From an uncultured Eubacteriales bacterium (lineage in GTDB: Bacteria; Bacillota; Clostridia; Oscillospirales; Acutalibacteraceae), in NCBI GenBank assembly GCA_934630515.1, contig CAKTVV010000019.1:1-59125 (forward strand): a stretch of 59,125 nt of DNA. The letters are read 5' to 3'. Position numbers and translations under genes: made by a program. Positions within the stretch are counted from its first letter, which is position 1, and every line of letters begins with the position of its first letter. Below the pieces are notes generated by a model, which worked only from the letters and a program-made list of their open reading frames with translations, was not told the origin of the DNA and did no database searches. Below are positions 41,161-49,635 of the stretch, one piece after another.

Positions 41161-42339
41161 TCAGATCTGCCGCTGCCGCACCCCGGCCATGGCCTCCTCC
41201 AGCAGAGCGTCCATGTCCAGCGCCCGCTCCGCCTCCTCTACCTTATAGCGCTTCGGCTTGGTGTTGGGATGCCGGGGGGTGAACACCGTGCAGCAATCCT
41301 CATAGGGCAGAATGGAGGTCTCAAAGGTGTCGATCCGTCGGGCGATGGTGACGATCTCCTCCTTGTCCATGCCGATCAGGGGGCGGAACACCGGCATCTC
41401 CGCCAGCGCATCCGTCACCGCCAGCGCCGGGATGGTCTGGCTCGCCACCTGCCCCACGCTCTCGCCGGTGATCAGCGCTCCGCAGCCCTCCTGCCGGGCG
41501 ATCCTCTGCGCCAGCCGCATCATGAACCGGCGCATGATGAGGGTGAAATACTCCTCCGGGCAATGGGTGCGGATCTCCTCCTGAATATGGGTGAAGGGCA
41601 CGATAAACATGGTCATATGCCCCGCATAGCGTCCTACCTTTTCCAGCAGGGTCACCACCTTTTGCTCTGCCCGCTCGCTGGTATAGGGCGGGGAGGCAAA
41701 GTGGATCGCCGTCAGCTGGATGCCCCGTTTCGCCATCATATACGCCGCCACGGGGGAATCGATGCCGCCGGAGATCAGCACCGCCGCCTTGCCGCCGGTG
41801 CCCACGGGCATCCCGCCGGCGCCGGGCAGCTGCTCGGCATGAATATAGGCGCCGAAATCCCGGATCTCCACCATGATCTGCACATCCGGGTGGTGTACGT
41901 CCACCCGCAGATGGGGGAACCGCTCCAGCAGGGCGTGCCCCACCTCCCGGCTGATCTCCGGGGAGGTCAGCGGGAACCGCTTATCCGAGCGCTTGCTCTC
42001 CACCTTAAAGGTTTGGCAGCGCTCCAGCCGCTGCGCCAGATAGTCGCCCGCCGCCTGCTGGATGGCGGACAGCTCCTTGGGCGCCACCCGTGCCCAGGAG
42101 AAGCCGGAGATACCGAACACCCGGGATACGCAGTCGCACGCCTCCTCCAGATCGGCGTCGGCGTTCTTTGGCTCGATATAGATGGTGGACTGGGCGCAGC
42201 GTACGAGGAAATCCCCCGCCCGCCGCAGCCGATAGCGCAGATTGTGCATCAGCGCCTCCTCGAAGGTGCGGCGGTTCAGCCCCTTCAGCGCCAGCTCGCC
42301 GTTTTTGATCAGGATAATTTCCTGCGGTGTGTATTCCAT
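41161..42339 (-). CDS. thiI: tRNA 4-thiouridine synthase ThiI
   Basis: This is a 392-residue enzyme that adds sulfur to U8 of tRNAs and can feed thiazole synthesis. An N-terminal ferredoxin-like and THUMP domain (to about residue 165) is followed by the adenylating PP-loop SGGIDSPVAAYMMAKRG and the C-terminal core. No rhodanese domain is present, as usual in Gram-positives, which rely on a partner cysteine desulfurase. That partner (nifS) is in the same operon, but a sortase gene lies between them. It starts 18 bases after the sortase stop. Confidence 0.96.
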   Translation of the reverse strand: MEYTPQEIILIKNGELALKGLNRRTFEEALMHNLRYRLRRAGDFLVRCAQSTIYIEPKNADADLEEACDCVSRVFGISGFSWARVAPKELSAIQQAAGDYLAQRLERCQTFKVESKRSDKRFPLTSPEISREVGHALLERFPHLRVDVHHPDVQIMVEIRDFGAYIHAEQLPGAGGMPVGTGGKAAVLISGGIDSPVAAYMMAKRGIQLTAIHFASPPYTSERAEQKVVTLLEKVGRYAGHMTMFIVPFTHIQEEIRTHCPEEYFTLIMRRFMMRLAQRIARQEGCGALITGESVGQVASQTIPALAVTDALAEMPVFRPLIGMDKEEIVTIARRIDTFETSILPYEDCCTVFTPRHPNTKPKRYKVEEAERALDMDALLEEAMAGVRQRQI

Positions 42340-42357
42340 CGGTCGTTGTATCTCCCT

Positions 42358-44118
42358 TTATTCCGTTTGCTCCGGCGGCTCCGGCTGTGGCTCCGGGGTC
42401 GGCTCCGCCGTGGTCGTGGTGGTGGTCGCTTCCGTAGTGGTGGTGGTCGTGGCGGCGGTGGTGTCCGGCGCTGCCGTGGTGGTCGTGGTCGTATTCCGCC
42501 GGGTCGTGGGGGTCGTCCCCTGACGGGTCGAGGTGGTGGTGGGGGCGGTCTCGTCGGGATCCGTCGGCTCCGGCTCAATCACCGTGGGCAGCGTGGTCGT
42601 GGTGCTGCCGGTCGTGGTGGTATATCGCTCGCCGGGCAGGGTATAATCCGTCTGGGTGTAGTAGGGGTGCAGCTCCAGATCCTGATTCTGGTACCAGGCA
42701 CGGGGCATGATGACGTCCTCGTTGCGGGTGATGGCGTTGGTATCCATCGTCGCCGATTCATCGCTGCGCACCTTGCGGGCGATCACCATCAGCCGCCCGT
42801 CGTGGAGCTTTGAGGAACTGTACGCCGTGCAGGTGGACAGCACCAGCAGCTGATCACCGGACTGGACGTCCACCGGATAGTCGAACAGCGATCTGGCCCG
42901 CAGGGCGTCCACATGCTCCATGAAGGCGCCGTTGGTGGCAAAATAGGTCTGCCGGCAGTCGTAATACCACCGGTCGCTCTCCTCCTCGTCGGACAGCACC
43001 ACCGCAAACACCTTGTATTCGCTCTTTTCGTAGAGGGTGCTGAGAGTCAGGGTCGCCGTCGCCCGGGCGTTCTGCAGATTGCCGATGAGCTTGTTCAGCC
43101 CCGCAAACATCTGGCCGCTCGCCATGTTATGCCCGTAGACGATCAGCACCTTGTTGTTGTGATCGTCCGGCTCCAGAGCGTTGCGCTCGTCGAAGAACAG
43201 GGTGCCGTTTTTATTTTTGTTGCCGTAGAAATCCCGGTACAGATACTTGGCGTTATCCCCGGAATACACCACGGGATAGTGAATGTTCAGAAAATCCTTC
43301 TGGCTGTTGGCGGAATAGTCCAGAAATCCCCGCACCTCGGGGTTCTCGTCATACAGCCTACGGAAGGATGCCAGCATTCCCGCCGGATAGTTGCCGCTGA
43401 GGGTGCCGCTGGCATCCGGCTCATATTCCTCCGCCACCTTATTGTACAGACTGGCGTTGTGGGCGGGCTGCAGCCAGACCTGATACAGCAGATAGCCTGA
43501 TGCGCCCAGCAGCACCGCCAGCGCCACCCAGAATACGCATTTGCGAATCCATTCGGACACCGGATCCCCCTTGCGGAGAAAATTGGCGGCGAAGAAGCCG
43601 CCGATCGCCCGCAGCGGGTTGCGCCGCTCCCGGGGAGCGGGCGGCGCCGCATCCAGCGGCAGGTCGTTGGACTCCTCCGGCTCTCCGTCATCGTCCTCGC
43701 CCCAGTCGGGCAGCACCAGCGCCAGCTCCGGCGGCGCTGCATCCTCGTCGTCCTCCTCCTCGTCCGCATCCTCTGCGCCCATGCGCAGCGCATAAGGCTT
43801 CTGCGTGTCGGCCAGCGGCGAGACCGGTGCCGGCTCCTCCGTCGGCTGGGGGTGGGGCGGCTCCGAGTCGGAAAACAGCAGATATTGCAGCAGCCCCTCG
43901 TCGCCGTCCTCCGGCACGCCCTCGTCCGGCACCGATGAGGAGCGGGGCTCCTCCGGCGCAGTCGTATCCTGCAGCGGCACGGTAGCGGGCACAGGCTCTG
44001 CCGCCGGGGAGCGCACCACCCCGGACGCCACCGTATCCGCCGTATTCTGATCGGTCAGCTGCTGCAGCAGCTGCCGTACCTCCTCGGCCCGTTTGCCGCT
44101 CCATGCCTGTTTGCTCAT
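42358..44118 (-). CDS. Class B sortase with long cytoplasmic head and Thr-rich tail
   Basis: This is a 586-residue membrane transpeptidase-like protein. The first ~190 residues are cytoplasmic and Pro/Glu/Asp-rich. One membrane helix (about 195-214) precedes the sortase B domain (about 245-450), with all three catalytic residues: His330 (VYGHN), Cys430 (LSTC) and Arg442 (GRLMVIAR). After it come ~130 residues ending in a Thr-rich, Pro/Glu stretch (499-586). Such enzymes attach proteins to peptidoglycan or to each other. No sorting-signal protein is coded in this window. It lies between nifS and thiI with gaps of 22 and 18 bases, so it is co-transcribed. Confidence 0.93.
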   Translation of the reverse strand: MSKQAWSGKRAEEVRQLLQQLTDQNTADTVASGVVRSPAAEPVPATVPLQDTTAPEEPRSSSVPDEGVPEDGDEGLLQYLLFSDSEPPHPQPTEEPAPVSPLADTQKPYALRMGAEDADEEEDDEDAAPPELALVLPDWGEDDDGEPEESNDLPLDAAPPAPRERRNPLRAIGGFFAANFLRKGDPVSEWIRKCVFWVALAVLLGASGYLLYQVWLQPAHNASLYNKVAEEYEPDASGTLSGNYPAGMLASFRRLYDENPEVRGFLDYSANSQKDFLNIHYPVVYSGDNAKYLYRDFYGNKNKNGTLFFDERNALEPDDHNNKVLIVYGHNMASGQMFAGLNKLIGNLQNARATATLTLSTLYEKSEYKVFAVVLSDEEESDRWYYDCRQTYFATNGAFMEHVDALRARSLFDYPVDVQSGDQLLVLSTCTAYSSSKLHDGRLMVIARKVRSDESATMDTNAITRNEDVIMPRAWYQNQDLELHPYYTQTDYTLPGERYTTTTGSTTTTLPTVIEPEPTDPDETAPTTTSTRQGTTPTTRRNTTTTTTAAPDTTAATTTTTTEATTTTTTAEPTPEPQPEPPEQTE

Positions 44119-44140
44119 TGCTGCGTCATCCTTTCCGGCG

Positions 44141-45277
44141 TTATGCCCGTCTGACTAATTCCCCGGTCGCCTGCAGGACCGCCTGACAGAACCGGTCGAT
44201 ATCCTCCGCCGTGTTGGTGTGGTCGAGACTGACCCGGAGCGCACTGTCGATCTCCTCCGGCGGCAGCCCCATGGCGGTCAGCACCGGGCTGGCGGCACCC
44301 TTGGAGCAGGCGGAGCCGCTGGATACATAGATCTCCCGCTGCGCCAGATAGTGGAGCAGGGTCTCGCTGCGGATCCCCGGCACCGACAGGTGCACGATAT
44401 ACGGCACTCCGTCCGCCGGCAGGTGAAAGCGGATGCCCGCCTGCCCCTCCAGCTGCTCCAGCAGCCGGGTGCGCAGCGCCTGAAAATGCGTCCGCTGCTC
44501 CGCAAAGGACGGCACCAGCTCCGCCGCCACGCCAAAGGCGGCGATGAGCGGGGTCGCCTCGGTGCCGCAGCGCACGCCGTTCTCCTGCTTGCCGCCGAGA
44601 TTGCGGGGCTGCACCCGCACCCCCCGGCGCAGATACAACGCCCCGCACCCCTTGGGGCCGTGCAGCTTATGGGCGCTGACCGTCATGCTGTCGAACCCCC
44701 AGCGCTCTCCCTTGAGCGGCAGCTTCCCCGCCGCCTGCACGGCGTCGCAGTGGATATGCGCCGCCGGGGCGATGCGGCGGATGTCCGCCACCGCCTGCTC
44801 CAGCGGAAACCGGGCGCCGGTCTCGTTATTCACCAGCATCACCGCCACCAGTGCCGTATCCGGACGGCAGGCGTCCACGATCTGCCGGGCGGTGATCGTG
44901 CCGTCGGCGGCAGGGATCAGCCGGGTGACGGTGTACCCCTCCTGCTCCAGCCGGTCACAGCTTGCCCGCACGGAGGAATGCTCCACCGCCGTGGTGACGA
45001 TGTGCCTTCCCGCCCGGGGATGTGCCGCCACGCTGCCCAGCACCGCCAGATTGTTGGCTTCTGTTCCGCCGGAGGTGAACACCACCCCCTCCGGCGGCAC
45101 CCCCATGAGGGCTGCCACCGACCGCCGGGCGGCGGTCAGCTCCTGCTCCGCCGCAAATCCCAGCGTATGCAGCGAGCTGGGGTTGCCGTACAGCTCGGTC
45201 ATCAGGGTATAGGCTTTGTCGGCGGCGGGTCTGCACACCACCGTGGTGGCGCTGTTGTCCAGATAGGCGGGTGTCAC
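44141..45277 (-). CDS. NifS/IscS-type cysteine desulfurase
   Basis: This is a 378-residue PLP enzyme that takes sulfur from cysteine. The N-terminus AYLDNSATT is typical. The PLP Lys is in VSAHKLHGPKGCGALYLRRG and the sulfur-accepting Cys is in SSGSACSKGAASPV. The GTG at 45277 has AAGGAG 9 bases upstream and matches family starts; an earlier GTG at 45301 is unlikely. It is the first gene of the long minus-strand series and probably the sulfur donor of ThiI, two genes on. Confidence 0.95.
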   Translation of the reverse strand: MTPAYLDNSATTVVCRPAADKAYTLMTELYGNPSSLHTLGFAAEQELTAARRSVAALMGVPPEGVVFTSGGTEANNLAVLGSVAAHPRAGRHIVTTAVEHSSVRASCDRLEQEGYTVTRLIPAADGTITARQIVDACRPDTALVAVMLVNNETGARFPLEQAVADIRRIAPAAHIHCDAVQAAGKLPLKGERWGFDSMTVSAHKLHGPKGCGALYLRRGVRVQPRNLGGKQENGVRCGTEATPLIAAFGVAAELVPSFAEQRTHFQALRTRLLEQLEGQAGIRFHLPADGVPYIVHLSVPGIRSETLLHYLAQREIYVSSGSACSKGAASPVLTAMGLPPEEIDSALRVSLDHTNTAEDIDRFCQAVLQATGELVRRA

Positions 45278-45315
45278 GGGGCAGGTCTCCTTTTTGCACA
45301 CAAATATACAGATAC

Positions 45316-45344
45316 ATTATAACGGAAGCCGGGCGGTTTTGCAA
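45316..45344 (-). promoter_or_regulatory. Promoter of the nifS-sortase-thiI operon
   Basis: On the minus strand TTGCAA (45339-45344) and TATAAT (45316-45321) are spaced 17 bp, about 35 bases before the GTG at 45277. Confidence 0.82.
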
Positions 45345-45730
45345 CCTTTTTTGTGCGCTCCGGAAAATGGACGATCCGGCGGCGGCAGCGGCGAGGGCGG
45401 CGCATGGCTGCGGCGGCTTTTGCGGGGCAGATCACTGCCGCACGGCACGGCGGAATTCGGCAGATTCGGCGGGGCACAGCCGGGCGTGGGGGCATACCGG
45501 AGCGGGCAGGCACAGGACGTCTTGTGTAACCGCATGGGTGTTCCCCCTCGTGGGAACACCGGCGCAACCGACCGGATAAGAGATGCCCGGGCACCTCTTG
45601 CCCGGTCCAATCGCCCTCGGGCATGGCAGCACGGAGCGCTTCGGTTCGGTCATACGCATTTCGCCGCAGTTAAATTGTCCCCGGACACGGCGGCATGGCG
45701 CAGTCTGGCGAGAGAATCCGCCAAAACCAA
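45345..45730. other. GC-rich intergenic stretch without a gene
   Basis: Open frames on both strands lack ribosome binding sites and family resemblance. A palindrome GGTGTTCCCCCTCGTGGGAACACC spans about 45537-45560. The stretch otherwise shows nothing I can assign. Confidence 0.45.
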
Positions 45731-45760
45731 GAACCCCCGGAGCGAAAGCTCCGGGGGTTC
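45731..45760 (-). terminator. Terminator of the ABC importer operon
   Basis: GAACCCCCGGAGC (45731-45743) pairs perfectly with GCTCCGGGGGTTC (45748-45760) around a GAAA loop, followed on the minus strand by TTGGTTTTGG. It lies 17 bases after the binding-protein stop. Confidence 0.88.
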
Positions 45761-45776
45761 CATTGTATGAGCAGGC

Positions 45777-46787
45777 TTATTTCACGGTTTCGATGGCTTT
45801 TTGGGCGTAGGTGTTGTTGACCACCTGCCCGTAGTCGGCGATCTTCGTCAGCTCACCTGCCTCGGTCATCACCGATTGCAGCCGGTTGAAGCTCTCCTCC
45901 GTCATCACCGGCGTATCGTTCCAGGCGTCGATGGAGCGGTAGCTTTCCACCGCCTTTTCCAGCAGCGCCGGGTCGGTATCCGGGAAGCTGTCCTGCACCG
46001 CAGCGGCGATCTCGGCGGCGGTGTGGGTTTGTACCCACTGCTGCCCCCGATAGAGGGCGTTGGTGAATTTCTGGATCAGCTCGCTGTTCTTTTCGATGTA
46101 GCTCTTTTTGGCGAAATAGGCGGTGTAGGGAATCTCCCCTGCCGCTGCGCCCACCGACGCTACGATGTAGCCCTTGCCCTCCTGCTGGAGCATGGAGGCG
46201 GTGGGCTCAAAGGCGGTGACGTAATCCCCGGTGCCGCCGGTGAATGCCGCCGTCATCATGGAATACTGCACGCTGTTGTCCAGTGTGGTATCCTTGGCGG
46301 GGTCGATGCCGTTCTGCCGCAGCACATGCTCCAACGCCATATAGGGCACGCCGCCCTTGCGCCCGGGCAGCACGGTCTTGCCCTTGACCTTATCCCAGCT
46401 GAAGGCGCTGTCCGGCTGCCGCCCCAGCAGGAACGAGCCGTCCCGCCGGGTCACCTGGGCAAATACCTGAGTGAAATCCTCCTTGCCCTCGTTATACACA
46501 TAGATGGACGCCTCCGGCCCGGCGAAGCCGATGTCGATGTTGCCGGACAGCACCGCTGCCATGACGGCGTCGGCGCCCTGCCCGTTGGACAGCTCTACCT
46601 CCAGTCCCTCGTCCAGAAAATAGCCCTGTGCCAGCGCCACATACTGGGGCGCATAGAAAATGGAGTGGGTAACCTCACACAGCCGCACCTTTACGGTACC
46701 CTTCTGCCCGCCGCAGCCGACGCATCCGATCAGCAGCACGGCGGCGCATAACAGCGCCGCTCCCCGACGAAGCCATTGCTTACTCAT
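45777..46787 (-). CDS. NitT/TauT-type ABC transporter binding lipoprotein
   Basis: This is a 336-residue substrate-binding lipoprotein of the SsuA/ThiY-like superfamily (cluster for nitrate, sulfonate, taurine or pyrimidine precursors). The signal peptide ends in LIGCVGC. The fold's opening segment is HSIFYAPQYVALAQGYFLDE, and ligand-loop segments such as GFAGPEASIYV follow. The ATG at 46787 has AAAGGA upstream. It is the third and last gene of an ATPase-permease-binding protein operon. The substrate cannot be told from sequence. Confidence 0.9.
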   Translation of the reverse strand: MSKQWLRRGAALLCAAVLLIGCVGCGGQKGTVKVRLCEVTHSIFYAPQYVALAQGYFLDEGLEVELSNGQGADAVMAAVLSGNIDIGFAGPEASIYVYNEGKEDFTQVFAQVTRRDGSFLLGRQPDSAFSWDKVKGKTVLPGRKGGVPYMALEHVLRQNGIDPAKDTTLDNSVQYSMMTAAFTGGTGDYVTAFEPTASMLQQEGKGYIVASVGAAAGEIPYTAYFAKKSYIEKNSELIQKFTNALYRGQQWVQTHTAAEIAAAVQDSFPDTDPALLEKAVESYRSIDAWNDTPVMTEESFNRLQSVMTEAGELTKIADYGQVVNNTYAQKAIETVK

Positions 46788-46821
46788 ATCTGCATCCTTT
46801 CTCCTGCCCATCGGCAGGCAC

Positions 46822-47649
46822 TCAATGTTGGCTGAAGCCGAATACCCGCCGCACCAGCCATTGGAGCAGCACCACCGCCTCATACAGCAGCGCCGCCACC
46901 ACCGCCAGCAGAATGACGCTGGCCATCACCAGGTCCATCTTGAAGACCTGCCCGCCGTAGACGATGAGGTACCCCAGTCCCGCCCGGGATACCAGAAATT
47001 CCCCGGCGATGACCCCCACCAGCGACAGCCCGATGTTGACCTTGAGGGAGTCGAAGAGGGTGGGGACGTTATACGGCAGCACGATCTTCCGAAACACCTG
47101 CCCCTTGGTGGCGCCGAAGGTGCGTGCCATGCGCAGGGCGCCGGGATCGGTATCCCGGAAGCCGCTGAGCATCTCCAGCACCGTTACCACCAGGGAGATC
47201 GCCAGCGCCATAAAGACGATGGCACGGGTCCCGGCTCCCGCCAGAATAATAATAACCGGACCCAGAGCGATCTTCGGCAGGCTGTTGAGCACCACCAGAT
47301 ACGGCTCGCTGATCCGGGAGACCAGAGGACTCCACCACAGCAGGATCGCCAGCAGCACCCCGGCGGCGGCTCCCAGCAGAAAGCCTGCCAGCGTTTCGCC
47401 GACGGTGACCCGCAGGTGGTAGAGTAGGTCGCCCCCCGCCAGCGACCAGTAGGTGCGCAGGATCCGGGAGGGCTGACTGAAGATGAAGCTGTCGATCCAG
47501 CCCCACCGGGCCGCTCCCTCCCACAGCAGCAGCAGCGCCGCCAGAATACCCCAGCGCCATAAATGGATCCGGCGCTCGGTGCGTTTATTCTGCCGCAGAT
47601 AGAGGGCTCGCTCCGGCGACAGCAGCGGAGGTGTCGTTGTGCGCTTCAT
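46822..47649 (-). CDS. NitT/TauT-type ABC transporter permease
   Basis: This is a 275-residue inner-membrane subunit with about six helices. The ATPase-coupling loop is seen as ARTFGATKGQVFRKIVLPYNVP, typical of the SsuC/TauC/ThiX group. Its start overlaps the end of the ATPase gene by about 65 bases if the ATG at 47649 (GGGGATGG upstream) is used, so translation is coupled. It lies between the ATPase and the binding protein. Confidence 0.92.
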   Translation of the reverse strand: MKRTTTPPLLSPERALYLRQNKRTERRIHLWRWGILAALLLLWEGAARWGWIDSFIFSQPSRILRTYWSLAGGDLLYHLRVTVGETLAGFLLGAAAGVLLAILLWWSPLVSRISEPYLVVLNSLPKIALGPVIIILAGAGTRAIVFMALAISLVVTVLEMLSGFRDTDPGALRMARTFGATKGQVFRKIVLPYNVPTLFDSLKVNIGLSLVGVIAGEFLVSRAGLGYLIVYGGQVFKMDLVMASVILLAVVAALLYEAVVLLQWLVRRVFGFSQH

Positions 47650-48406
47650 CCATCCCCAGTTCCTTCCATATATGATCGAAATAGTGTGAAAATATCGGCT
47701 GGCTGCGGCACAGAAGCGGGGTGCGGGCGGGCAGGTCGAACCGGATGGGCAGCTGCTCCCGGATGACCGCCGGGCGGGCGGAGAGGATCAGCACCCGATC
47801 GCCCATGCAGATGCTTTCCGGGATGTCGTGGGTCACCATCAGCGCCGTCACCTGCTCCTGACGGATGATGCGGTAGACATCCTCCGTCACCTCCAGCCGG
47901 GTCTGGTAGTCCAGTGCCGAAAACGCCTCATCCAGCAGCAGGATGGAGGGGTTGACCGCCAGGGTGCGGATGAGCGCCGCCCGCTGGCGCATGCCGCCGG
48001 ACAGCTGGGAGGGGTGGCTGTCGGCGAAGGCGGACAGCCCGTAGGTCTCCAGCAGCCGGTCGGCACGGGCTTTGGCGTCCGGGGTGAGGGCGTGGCGGAT
48101 CTCCAGCCCCAGCAGGACGTTCTGCCGGATGGTGCGCCATTCCAGCAGGTTATCCTGCTGGAGCATATACCCGATGCGGGGGGAGGGCCCGTTCACCGGC
48201 TCCCCGTCGATGACCACCCGCCCGGCGGTGGCGGGCAGCATTCCGGCAATGATGGACAGGAGGGTGGACTTGCCGCAGCCGCTGGGCCCCACCACGCTGA
48301 AAAAGTCCCCCTGCTCCATGGAAAAATCAATGTCCTTCAGCGCTACGATCTCGCCGCTTTTTGCCTGATAGGTCTGCCGGATATGCTCTACCTGCAGGAT
48401 CGCCAT
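47585..48406 (-). CDS. NitT/TauT-type ABC transporter ATPase
   Basis: This is a 273-residue ATP-hydrolysing subunit. Walker A GPSGCGKST, Q-loop YMLQQDNLLEW, signature LSGGMRQR and Walker B ILLLDEAFSALD are intact, with the H-loop VTHDIPES. It ends with an Ala-rich tail in the region overlapping the permease start. The ATG at 48406 has GGAGG upstream; the longer in-frame reading is rejected. It is the first gene of the importer operon. Confidence 0.94.
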   Translation of the reverse strand: MAILQVEHIRQTYQAKSGEIVALKDIDFSMEQGDFFSVVGPSGCGKSTLLSIIAGMLPATAGRVVIDGEPVNGPSPRIGYMLQQDNLLEWRTIRQNVLLGLEIRHALTPDAKARADRLLETYGLSAFADSHPSQLSGGMRQRAALIRTLAVNPSILLLDEAFSALDYQTRLEVTEDVYRIIRQEQVTALMVTHDIPESICMGDRVLILSARPAVIREQLPIRFDLPARTPLLCRSQPIFSHYFDHIWKELGMDEAHNDTSAAVAGASPLSAAE

Positions 48407-48666
48407 GCCGCCGCCTCCGTTTTCGTGTGGTCTCTGTGTCAGTGTATGCGGTGGAGGAAAAAGGGTGACAGCGCCCGCTGCAGCTGATTGGCGCACACCG
48501 GAGCGGGCGGCACGGCGGCACGTCCCCGGCTGTGCGGCGTCCCGACAAGACCCGTGGGTGGCTCCCGCTTGCCGCCCCGGCGGGTCGGTAAGCGAAAAAG
48601 GGACGTCGCCGCTGTTTGCCGAGCCAGACTGCCGGCTTTGCGGCTCGACCGGTGCTGCCGGCAGAG
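48407..48666. other. Upstream region of the ABC importer, no gene
   Basis: I searched the minus strand for a TPP riboswitch or another known metabolite-sensing leader that could name the transported substrate and saw none. Open frames are not convincing. No well-spaced promoter could be picked out with confidence. Confidence 0.4.
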
Positions 48667-48717
48667 AAAAAAGCCGGGCGGCGCTCTCCTGCTGGGGGAG
48701 AAACGCCGTCCGGCTTT
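48667..48717 (-). terminator. Terminator of the SDR gene
   Basis: On the minus strand AAGCCGGACGGCG pairs with CGCCGCCCGGCTT (plus-strand arms about 48671-48683 and 48704-48716), with an inner GGAG/CTCC extension, followed by TTTTTTC. Confidence 0.82.
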
Positions 48718-48774
48718 CGGGATCGCTGCTGTTTATTTGTGGTATTTATGGGCTTTTTCTGCCGCTGCGGGCGG

Positions 48775-49530
48775 TCAGGTGCGGCACCAGTGCATCACCA
48801 GATCGTGGGGCAGCACCTTTGCCACCAGCCGATAGAACTTGAAGAACAGTCGGGGGGTGTACACACCCCGTCCCCGGCGGCTGGCACGCAGCGCCTTGGC
48901 GGCTACCCGCTCGGCATTGCAGTAGGGCAGCCGCTCAAAGGTCTTGGAGCAGCCGGTGATGCCCGCCACCTCCAGAAACTCCGTCGCCATGGGACCGGGA
49001 CAGACCGCCAGCACATGGATGCCCCGGGGCTTTAATTCCATCCGCAGCCCCCGGGACAGGCTCAGCACATAGGCCTTGGTGGAGGAATACACCGTCATCC
49101 GGGCGTTGGGGGCAAAGGCGGCGATGCTGGCGATGTTGATGATGCCGCAGCCGGTGCCCATATAGGGCAGCACCGCCATGATCATCGCCGTTGTCGCCCG
49201 GCAGTTGAGATCCACCATCCGGGTCTGGGTAGCCCGGTCGCTGGCGGCCATATCCGCCAGCTCCCCGACGCCGGCGTTGTTGATGAGCAGCTGCACCCGG
49301 GGGCGCTCCTCCCGCAGCCGTGCCTCCAGCGTGTCAAAGCTCTGCTCTTGGGTCAGATCCAGCGGCAGCGGCACCACCGGCACCGGACAGCCCTCCGCCA
49401 TGGTCGCCAGCCGGTCTGCCCGCCGGGCGATGAGCCAGATCTGCTCCAGCCCCGCCTGCTTTTCCACCAGCCGCCGGAAAAATGCCCGCCCCAGCCCGGA
49501 GGAGGCGCCTGTGATGATCGCTATGTTCAT
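48775..49530 (-). CDS. Short-chain dehydrogenase/reductase
   Basis: This is a 251-residue NAD(P)-dependent oxidoreductase of the classical SDR family. The cofactor motif ITGASSGLGRAF (TGxxxGxG) is at residues 7-18, NNAGVGE follows, and the catalytic Ser and Tyr-x-x-x-Lys are in SIAAF and YSSTKAYVLS. The ATG at 49530 has AAAGGAG upstream. Substrate unknown; the C-terminus resembles the YqjQ/DltE-like SDR group. It is transcribed alone or with the dehydrogenase upstream. Confidence 0.92.
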   Translation of the reverse strand: MNIAIITGASSGLGRAFFRRLVEKQAGLEQIWLIARRADRLATMAEGCPVPVVPLPLDLTQEQSFDTLEARLREERPRVQLLINNAGVGELADMAASDRATQTRMVDLNCRATTAMIMAVLPYMGTGCGIINIASIAAFAPNARMTVYSSTKAYVLSLSRGLRMELKPRGIHVLAVCPGPMATEFLEVAGITGCSKTFERLPYCNAERVAAKALRASRRGRGVYTPRLFFKFYRLVAKVLPHDLVMHWCRT

Positions 49531-49635
49531 GGGATCCGCTCCTTTATCCGCTTTTTTCTTCATTATACAACCAAACCGCAAAAAATACCAGCCCGAAAAC
49601 GATCAATTTCGTTTCCGAGCTGTATATTCTGCTTG

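Noticed and set aside
48407..48666. TPP riboswitch before the NitT/TauT importer
   Set aside because: The CUGAGA and conserved 3' blocks of the THI box are absent from the minus strand.
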